From the NCBI GenBank assembly GCA_002010365.1, contig MTNL01000127.1, positions 1 to 5,846 on the forward strand: a stretch of DNA of 5,846 nt, written 5' to 3'. Positions within the stretch are counted from its first letter, which is position 1. Each line of letters begins with the position of its first letter. A program made the translations under genes and the position numbers. The notes beneath the pieces are model-generated. The model saw nothing but the letters and a program-made list of their open reading frames with translations, did not search any database and was not told the DNA's origin. The stretch comes from Candidatus Acetothermia bacterium JdFR-50. Lineage in GTDB: Bacteria; Bipolaricaulota; Bipolaricaulia; Bipolaricaulales; Bipolaricaulaceae. Shown piece by piece: positions 1 to 4,883 of this stretch.

Positions 1-1044
1 ACCTACTGTCTTCAGTATTCCACCACCGAAGGAAACATCGAACTCCGGCGCGTCCTATTGGGGTTGCTCCGAGATGACGGCATCGAAGCGGAGCTGGAAG
101 GGATCATCATTACCACCGCGTCCCAACAGGGACTGGATCTCGTGGCGAAGACCTTCCTCGATCCCGGTGACGTGGTATACGTGGAGCTTCCCAGTTACAT
201 CGGGGCCATCCAAGCCTTCCGCGCGTTCGAAGCCGAATTGGTGGGGATCCCGCTGGAAGAGGACGGCATGGACCTCGATCGTCTTCGGAGCCGCATCAAA
301 AAGGACCGGTTTCACGGCAAGAACCCAAAGCTCGTCTACGTCATACCGGACTTCCAGAATCCAGCAGGAGTATGTTGGTCACGAAAGAAACGAGAAGAAC
401 TCTTGGAGATAGCGGCGGAGGAAGACCTCCTCGTGGTGGAAGACGCCCCCTATCGAGCGCTCCGTTTTGCGGGGGAAGAGAAGCCGGCCCTAAAGTCCCT
501 GGATGAAGAGGGCCGAGTGGTCTTCCTCTTCACCCTCTCCAAAATCCTCGCCCCCGGCCTGCGGCTAGCGGCGCTTGTGGGAACCAAAGAGATCGTGGAC
601 AAGGTGGTGGCGGTGAAGCAAGCCACCGACCTCTGTACCCCGGCCCTCACGCAGGCCTTGGCCCTCCGTTTCCTTCAGGAATATGACCTTCAAGCCCACA
701 TCGAGAAGATCCGCACCTGTTACCGCAAGAAGCGGAACGCCATGATAGCGGCCCTGGAACGCTACATGCCCGAGGGGGTGCGGTGGACCCGTCCCCAGGG
801 AGGGTTGTTTTTGTGGGTCACCTTGCCGCCCGGCGTCGACACCGAGCGCATGTTCCCCAAGGCGGTGGAACGAAAGGTGGCGTATGTCATTGGGACTCCA
901 TTTTTTGTAAATGGCACCGGCAAGAATACCATGCGCCTCTCCTTCGCCATCGCCACCATCGAGCAGATAGAGGAAGGGGTCAGGCGACTGGCGGAGGTGG
1001 TGAAGGAAGAGCTCTCCGCCCTCCCTGCCTCAGCCCAGATCTGA
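1..1044 (+). CDS. PLP-dependent aminotransferase (LysN/MocR-type), 5'-truncated by window edge
   Basis: A fold-type I PLP aminotransferase that moves an amino group from an amino acid to a 2-oxo acid, usually 2-oxoglutarate, in the cytoplasm. The frame is open from base 1, so 347 codons are present; family members are about 400 residues, so roughly 50 N-terminal residues are probably missing. Counting the codon at base 1 as 1, visible family marks are the SQQ phosphate-binding turn (41-43), the ring-stacking region LPSY (Y66), QNPAG (N120, substrate/cofactor), EDAPY (D148 to the pyridine nitrogen, Y151), the Schiff-base lysine in TLSKILAPGLR (K181, with R188) and the carboxylate-binding arginine in MRLSFA (R312). 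The pattern fits the 2-aminoadipate/aromatic multisubstrate branch (Thermus LysN, Thermococcales aromatic aminotransferases), but the substrate cannot be read from sequence. There is no DNA-binding domain in the part seen; a MocR fusion upstream is unlikely but not excluded. The in-frame TTG at 58 lies inside the conserved domain and is not the start. A terminator follows 12 nt after the TGA. Confidence 0.93.
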   Translation, partial: TYCLQYSTTEGNIELRRVLLGLLRDDGIEAELEGIIITTASQQGLDLVAKTFLDPGDVVYVELPSYIGAIQAFRAFEAELVGIPLEEDGMDLDRLRSRIKKDRFHGKNPKLVYVIPDFQNPAGVCWSRKKREELLEIAAEEDLLVVEDAPYRALRFAGEEKPALKSLDEEGRVVFLFTLSKILAPGLRLAALVGTKEIVDKVVAVKQATDLCTPALTQALALRFLQEYDLQAHIEKIRTCYRKKRNAMIAALERYMPEGVRWTRPQGGLFLWVTLPPGVDTERMFPKAVERKVAYVIGTPFFVNGTGKNTMRLSFAIATIEQIEEGVRRLAEVVKEELSALPASAQI

Positions 1045-1056
1045 GGACGTCCTTTC

Positions 1057-1091
1057 CGCCCCCGTTCCTCTTTCGGGGGCGCTTTTCTTTT
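1057..1091 (+). terminator. Rho-independent terminator of the aminotransferase gene
   Basis: An 8-bp perfect stem (1057-1064 with 1074-1081, core GCCCCCG/CGGGGGC) closes a 9-nt loop and is followed by a T-rich run (CTTTTCTTTT, 1082-1091). It sits just after the aminotransferase TGA and before prfA, so it should separate the two transcripts. Confidence 0.85.
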
Positions 1092-1096
1092 CGTCC

Positions 1097-1132
1097 TTGA
1101 GTTTCTTCCTACTCTCCTTTAGCCTCCAACAG
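1097..1132 (+). promoter_or_regulatory. Possible prfA promoter giving a leaderless mRNA
   Basis: After the terminator only about 40 nt remain before the prfA ATG, and they contain no Shine-Dalgarno sequence. A -35-like TTGAGT (1097-1102) is followed after 17 nt by TAGCCT (1120-1125), which fits the loose TANNNT -10 pattern described for leaderless promoters in some bacteria. The expected transcription start would fall at about 1132-1133, on the ATG itself. The match to the -10 consensus is weak (three of six bases), so this is an inference resting mainly on spacing and on the missing RBS. Confidence 0.3.
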
Positions 1133-2218
1133 ATGATTGAGAGGATCTTACAGGTTCTGGAGGAAAAGGAACGGGAATTAAAAGAGATTGAAGCCCGCCT
1201 TGGCGACCCCGAGGTCGCGAGCTCCCCCCGCTTCGCCGAGCTTTCCCGCCAGTACGCAAAGCTCTCGGAACTTGTCCGCAAAGGGGAGGAACTGCGAAAG
1301 GTCCTTGCGGAACTGGAAGAGGAGCGGGACCTCCTCACAACCACGGAGGACGAAGAGCTGAAAGTGGAGCTCAAAGACGAAATAAGAAAGGGCGAAGCCC
1401 GGGTGGAAAGGCTCCTTTCGGAGATAAAAAGGGAGCTCCTCCCCGAACGTCTGGAGGACCAACGGAACGCTATCGTGGAGATCCGGGCCGGAGCGGGGGG
1501 AGAGGAGTCGGCACTTTTCGCGGCGGACCTCTTCCGCATGTACTCCCGTTACGCCGAGCGAAAGGGCTGGAAGGTGAAGGTGCTGGATTCCCATCCCACG
1601 GACCTCGGGGGCTACAAACAAATCACCTTCGTGGTGGAGGGAAAGGGAGCCTATGGGCGGCTCCGTTATGAATCGGGGGTACACCGGGTCCAGCGAGTGC
1701 CTGTAACCGAGTCGTCGGGGCGGATCCATACCTCCACGGCCACGGTGGCGGTGCTTCCGGAGATGGAGGAGGTGGACGTGGAAATCCAACCCGAAGACCT
1801 GCGGATCGAGACCTTCAGGGCCGGGGGACCTGGAGGGCAACACATGCAGAAGAACGAGACCGCCGTCCGCATCACCCATATCCCCACCGGGATCACCGTG
1901 GCATGTCAGGACGAACGTTCTCAGTATCAAAACAAGGTCCAAGCACTGAGGATCCTCCGAGCGCGCTTATGGGAACTTCAAGAGAGGAAGCGTCAAGAGG
2001 AACTGCAGGAAAAGCGTCGCCGCCAGATCGGGACCGGGGATCGCTCGGAAAAGATCCGCACTTATAACTTCCCCCAAAACCGGGTCACCGACCACCGCAT
2101 AAACTTTACCACCTATCGTCTTCAGGAAATCCTGGACGGGGATTTGGATATCCTTACCGCCCCCTTGTTCGAGGCCGAGCTTTCCCAGGAGCTCGCCGAG
2201 ACCCTTAGAGAGAGGTGA
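1133..2218 (+). CDS. prfA: Peptide chain release factor 1 (RF1)
   Basis: Class I release factor that reads UAA and UAG in the ribosomal A site and triggers hydrolysis of peptidyl-tRNA. The product from ATG 1133 is 361 residues, the usual RF1 length (E. coli 360). Domain 1 is the charged coiled-coil-rich N-terminal part (about 1-100). Domain 2 carries the codon-reading tripeptide PVT (190-192, in [14 protein letters not shown]), which marks RF1; RF2 has SPF there. Domain 3 carries the GGQ catalytic motif (234-236); Q236 is the residue normally methylated by Prm[13 protein letters not shown] follows, as in the family. The start at 1133 puts GGQ where the family has it; the earlier in-frame TTG (1097) would add a hydrophobic MSFFLLSFSLQQ extension with no family counterpart. 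No RBS is visible, and the gene may be translated from a leaderless message. The residues after GGQ (HMQKNETA) differ from the usual HVNKTDSA. prmC, a frequent neighbour, is not downstream. The gene ends in TGA. Confidence 0.95.
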   Translation: MIERILQVLEEKERELKEIEARLGDPEVASSPRFAELSRQYAKLSELVRKGEELRKVLAELEEERDLLTTTEDEELKVELKDEIRKGEARVERLLSEIKRELLPERLEDQRNAIVEIRAGAGGEESALFAADLFRMYSRYAERKGWKVKVLDSHPTDLGGYKQITFVVEGKGAYGRLRYESGVHRVQRVPVTESSGRIHTSTATVAVLPEMEEVDVEIQPEDLRIETFRAGGPGGQHMQKNETAVRITHIPTGITVACQDERSQYQNKVQALRILRARLWELQERKRQEELQEKRRRQIGTGDRSEKIRTYNFPQNRVTDHRINFTTYRLQEILDGDLDILTAPLFEAELSQELAETLRER

Positions 2219-2235
2219 ATTCCACATAGTTCACA

Positions 2236-2265
2236 TTGGCACCGGCGATTTCATCTGGATAAAAT
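2236..2265 (+). promoter_or_regulatory. Sigma70-type promoter of the glutamate dehydrogenase gene
   Basis: TTGGCA (2236-2241, five of six bases of the -35 consensus) and TAAAAT (2260-2265, five of six of the -10 consensus) are separated by 18 nt. The predicted start near 2272 leaves a leader of about 50 nt before ATG 2322. The prfA stop is at 2218, so the promoter lies wholly in the intergenic gap. Confidence 0.6.
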
Positions 2266-2271
2266 TTGTGT

Positions 2272-2293
2272 GCCCCATCGTGGGCTTTTTGTT
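2272..2293 (+). terminator. Weak hairpin plus T-tract between prfA and gdhA
   Basis: A short stem (GCCC 2272-2275 with GGGC 2282-2285, or CCCA/TGGG in a shifted register) is followed at once by TTTTT and a further TTT (2286-2293). It resembles a minimal intrinsic terminator and could end prfA readthrough. It also begins at about the predicted gdhA transcription start, so it would sit at the extreme 5' end of that mRNA. With only four base pairs its strength is doubtful. Confidence 0.35.
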
Positions 2294-2310
2294 TGATTCA
2301 AAACCGGACA

Positions 2311-2317
2311 AAGGAGG
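2311..2317 (+). promoter_or_regulatory. Shine-Dalgarno that fixes the gdhA start
   Basis: AAGGAGG ends 4 nt before the ATG at 2322. This strong site favours ATG 2322 over the in-frame GTG at 2268, which would add 18 residues with no counterpart in the family and would lie upstream of the predicted transcription start. Confidence 0.75.
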
Positions 2318-2321
2318 GAGA

Positions 2322-3572
2322 ATGACGGAGAAACTCAACCCCTTCGCCATCGCCCAGCGGCAGCTTGACGAGGCGGCGGCGATCCTGAAGCTCGACCCCG
2401 GAACCCATGAGCTTTTGCGGTGGCCCATGCGAGAGTTCCACGTGCGGATCCCCGTCAAGATGGACGACGGGACCGTGAAGGTATTCGAGGGTTTTCGGGT
2501 GCAGTACAACAGCGCCCGTGGGCCCACCAAAGGCGGCATCCGCTTCCACCCCGATGAGACCTTCGACACCGTGCGGGCCCTGGCCGCCTGGATGACGTGG
2601 AAGACCGCGGTGATGGACCTCCCCCTGGGAGGGGGGAAGGGCGGTGTCGTCTGCAACCCGAAGGAAATGTCGGAGGGCGAGCTGGAGCGTCTTTCCCGGG
2701 GGTACATCCGCGCCATCGGCCACTACATCGGACCGAACATCGATGTCCCCGCACCCGACGTCTACACCAATCCCCAGATCATGGCTTGGATGATGGACGA
2801 ATACGAGAAAATCGTGGGACATAGCGCCCCAGGGGTCATAACCGGCAAACCCCTGCCCCTGGGAGGATCGGCAGGCCGTGGCGACGCCACCGCCCGGGGC
2901 GGGATCTACGCCGTCCGCGAGGCTGCCAAGGTCCTAGGGATCGAACTCAAAGGTGCCACCTGTGCTATTCAGGGCTACGGCAACGCGGGACAGTTCGCTC
3001 ACAAGCTCGCCGCCGAGATCCTGGGAATGCGGGTAGTGGCCGTCTCCGACTCCAAAGGCGGGATTTACAACCCCGAGGGGCTCCTCTTCGCTGAGGTCCT
3101 CAGGCACAAGCAGCAAACCGGCTCGGTGAAGGGCTTCCCCGGTGCCCAACCTATTTCCAATGCTGAACTCCTGGAATTGGACGTAGCGGTCCTCTTCCCC
3201 GCGGCTTTGGAGAACCAGATCACCGAGGAAAACGCCGACAGGATCAAGGCCAAGATCGTGGCCGAACTCGCCAACGGCCCCACCACCCCCGAAGCCGATG
3301 TCATCCTCCATCAAAAAGGCGTTTATGTTATCCCCGACTTCCTCTGCAACGCTGGCGGAGTCACCGTCTCCTACTTCGAGCAGGTGCAGAACGCCTACAA
3401 CTTCTATTGGTCCGAGGAGGAGGTACATCAGTTACTGGACCGAAAGATGACGGCCGCCTTCCACGCCGTGCACGAGGCCGCACGGAGGTACAACGTGCAT
3501 AATCGCCTGGGGGCCTATGTGGTGGCGGTAAGCCGGGTAGTGGAAGCGATGAAGCTTCGTGGCTGGATATAA
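2322..3572 (+). CDS. gdhA: Glutamate dehydrogenase, NAD(P)-linked, hexameric family
   Basis: Catalyses the reversible oxidative deamination of glutamate to 2-oxoglutarate and ammonium in the cytoplasm. The 416-residue product matches the usual 410-420 of the small hexameric class. The N-terminal substrate domain shows GPTKGGIR (K70, glutamate carboxylate), the [11 protein letters not shown] segment (K94), LGGGKGGV (catalytic K106, the PROSITE signature) and [11 protein letters not shown] (D146, the general acid/base aspartate). The Rossmann domain has GYGNAG (218-223) and [10 protein letters not shown] with D243 at the end of the second strand; this is compatible with NAD use, but specificity in this branch varies. 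[12 protein letters not shown] includes S350, the glutamate gamma-carboxylate contact. From memory the enzyme resembles the Thermotoga and Thermococcales enzymes more than the E. coli NADP type. It has its own promoter and RBS and a strong terminator after TAA. It would regenerate 2-oxoglutarate for transaminases such as the one at 1-1044. Whether it is mainly biosynthetic or catabolic cannot be read from the sequence. Confidence 0.97.
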   Translation: MTEKLNPFAIAQRQLDEAAAILKLDPGTHELLRWPMREFHVRIPVKMDDGTVKVFEGFRVQYNSARGPTKGGIRFHPDETFDTVRALAAWMTWKTAVMDLPLGGGKGGVVCNPKEMSEGELERLSRGYIRAIGHYIGPNIDVPAPDVYTNPQIMAWMMDEYEKIVGHSAPGVITGKPLPLGGSAGRGDATARGGIYAVREAAKVLGIELKGATCAIQGYGNAGQFAHKLAAEILGMRVVAVSDSKGGIYNPEGLLFAEVLRHKQQTGSVKGFPGAQPISNAELLELDVAVLFPAALENQITEENADRIKAKIVAELANGPTTPEADVILHQKGVYVIPDFLCNAGGVTVSYFEQVQNAYNFYWSEEEVHQLLDRKMTAAFHAVHEAARRYNVHNRLGAYVVAVSRVVEAMKLRGWI

Positions 3573-3599
3573 CTTTAGAACCAGCGAGCCTAAAGACCT

Positions 3600-3634
3600 A
3601 AAATAAGGGGCGCCACGAGGCGCCCCTTATTTTT
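3600..3634. terminator. Bidirectional terminator between convergent genes
   Basis: A 15-bp uninterrupted stem (3600-3614 with 3619-3633; core GGGGCGCC/GGCGCCCC) surrounds a 4-nt loop (ACGA). Its outer part is A-rich on the left and T-rich on the right, so on either strand the hairpin runs into a U-rich tract. It lies 28 nt after the gdhA TAA and touches the stop codon of the minus-strand gene, whose TAA occupies 3635-3633. It should stop transcription from both sides. Confidence 0.9.
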
Positions 3635-4787
3635 AGAGATAGCCCAGCTGTAGGGCAACGATCATCCCCGCACCGAGAAGGAACATCACCAGCCCCGCCA
3701 CGAAGTGCAGCGTCCCCAACCGAGCCGAGCGCCATTTCTCCGCCCGGGCGGTGGTGGTGAAGCCGAAATGGATGCCCAGGGTAATGATGAGGAGGGGAAG
3801 CACGAAGATCAGGTTGTAGAAGAGGAGGTAAACGATCCCCTGAAACCGGGTGCTGGTCTTGGAGATAAGTGCGAGGATGGCGATATAAGGACCGGATGAA
3901 CAGGGGAGCAGAAACAGGGAGTCCAGAATCCCCACCGCGAACGCCCCGGGAATGGTAACGGCGGAGCTCGTTAGCTTTTTCACGATGGGCCGCCACCGTT
4001 GGGGTACTTCTATGGTGAACCACTGCCCGTAGGCGAAGTAGTCTTTCATGTTCCAGAGGCCGAGGAGGATCGCCAGGGAGGAGACGGTGAGAATGAACGG
4101 GCGTTGCACCCCGGCGGACTGGATCGCGGTGAAGATCCCAAGCCCCATGAGGAAGTAGGAGATGTAGATCGCCGCCACAAAAGAAAGACCCACCCAAATC
4201 ACTTTCCCGCGACGGCCAGCGACGAGGAGAGTTCCCAAAAGGAGTATCAAAACCGCAAACGTGCAAGGATTGACCGAATCCGCTGCGGCGGCCAGCACCA
4301 AAGCCGGAATGGTCAGGGCCTCGGCAAGACCCTCCCCCTCCACGCCTTCTATGCGGGAGAGGGGAGAAAGAGCTTTTTCTTCTATGGCGCGGCGGACGGC
4401 CTCCTCCAACATCATCTCCTCTGCCGGACCCATGGCCTCGAAGGGCTCCGGCTCCAGGCCGTACACCTTCAACCCCCCCGCCAACCCCCCCATGGCGATG
4501 AGGGCGTAATCCCCCACGAAGATGAGAGGCGTGTAGATTTCCTCCAACTTGACCTCAATGCCATAGGCTTTGAAAAGCCTCGCCAGGATGTCTTGGGCTT
4601 TCGGATCGTCCACCTCGAAATACCTCACCTCGAGCCCGGAGTACCGGGGCAAAAGTTCCCCATTCAGATACTCCTCGATCCTGGCGCAATGGGAGCAGCC
4701 GTGGCGACGGAAGAAGACGAGTTCCGTGGCCCCAACGGAAATGGCCACGAAGACGACCATCAGTGAGATTAAAAAGGATTTCCTCAT
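3633..4787 (-). CDS. Thioredoxin-CcdA fusion membrane protein (DsbD-like thiol transporter)
   Basis: Predicted to carry reducing equivalents across the cytoplasmic membrane to an outward-facing thioredoxin-like domain. The 384-residue product begins with a signal peptide (RK at 2-3, hydrophobic 5-18, likely cleavage near A20). A thioredoxin/glutaredoxin-like domain follows (about 21-115) with the redox pair C31-S-H-C34 and the expected cis-proline (Y-T-P87). An acidic helical linker spans about 110-158. The rest is a CcdA/DsbD-beta membrane domain with about six helices (approximately 160-190, 196-222, 229-246, 276-308, 317-341, 358-381). Its two signature cysteines are in DSVNPCTF (C175, first helix) and LDSLFLLPCSSGP (C296, fourth helix), the pair that cycles in CcdA. 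No DsbD-alpha domain is present, and the thioredoxin part precedes the membrane part, unlike E. coli DsbD, where it follows. ATG 4787 is preceded by GGGAGGG at good spacing. The gene lies 96 nt downstream of the DUF1573-rhodanese gene on the same strand, with a terminator-like hairpin between. The partner substrate is unknown; cytochrome c maturation, disulfide reduction or sulfur transfer are possible. Confidence 0.9.
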   Translation of the reverse strand: MRKSFLISLMVVFVAISVGATELVFFRRHGCSHCARIEEYLNGELLPRYSGLEVRYFEVDDPKAQDILARLFKAYGIEVKLEEIYTPLIFVGDYALIAMGGLAGGLKVYGLEPEPFEAMGPAEEMMLEEAVRRAIEEKALSPLSRIEGVEGEGLAEALTIPALVLAAAADSVNPCTFAVLILLLGTLLVAGRRGKVIWVGLSFVAAIYISYFLMGLGIFTAIQSAGVQRPFILTVSSLAILLGLWNMKDYFAYGQWFTIEVPQRWRPIVKKLTSSAVTIPGAFAVGILDSLFLLPCSSGPYIAILALISKTSTRFQGIVYLLFYNLIFVLPLLIITLGIHFGFTTTARAEKWRSARLGTLHFVAGLVMFLLGAGMIVALQLGYL

Positions 4788-4839
4788 CGTCCCTCCCTCG
4801 GATCGCCTGGGTTCAAGGGCACAGTTTACCGGGACAGAG

Positions 4840-4870
4840 AAAAAGGGGAGGAGACGAAGGTCTCCCCCCC
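4840..4870 (-). terminator. Intrinsic terminator-like hairpin between the two minus-strand genes
   Basis: Read on the minus strand, an 11-bp stem (4870-4860 with 4855-4845, one G-U pair) closes a CUUC loop and is followed by UUUUU (4844-4840). It lies 13 nt past the stop of the DUF1573-rhodanese gene and about 50 nt before the ATG of the thioredoxin-CcdA gene. It should end most transcripts of the upstream gene, or reduce downstream expression by partial readthrough. I see no convincing separate promoter in 4788-4839; TAAACT (4828-4823) is a lone -10-like match without a -35. Confidence 0.8.
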
Positions 4871-4883
4871 GGGCGAAACCAGG

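Noticed and set aside
1097..1132. TTG at 1097 as the prfA start
   Set aside because: Adds a hydrophobic 12-residue extension absent from RF1 proteins, has no RBS, and starts directly after the terminator's T-tract.
1178..1942. 254-codon minus-strand open frame opposite prfA
   Set aside because: Lies entirely antisense to an unmistakable RF1 gene; the product has no recognisable motifs and reflects GC-rich codon bias.
1133..2218. Reading the release factor as RF2
   Set aside because: The codon-recognition tripeptide is PVT, not SPF, and there is no programmed-frameshift site near the 5' end.
2268..2321. GTG at 2268 as the gdhA start
   Set aside because: No RBS, upstream of the predicted transcription start, and the ATG at 2322 has AAGGAGG at suitable spacing.
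2298..2822. 174-codon minus-strand frame opposite gdhA
   Set aside because: His/Gly/Asp-rich shadow of a well-supported GDH gene.
3598..4266. 222-codon minus-strand frame
   Set aside because: Same strand but a different frame from the Trx-CcdA gene, low-complexity Arg/Pro/His-rich product, and it runs through the terminator.
3999..4766. 255-codon plus-strand frame
   Set aside because: Antisense to the Trx-CcdA gene with no RBS and no family features.
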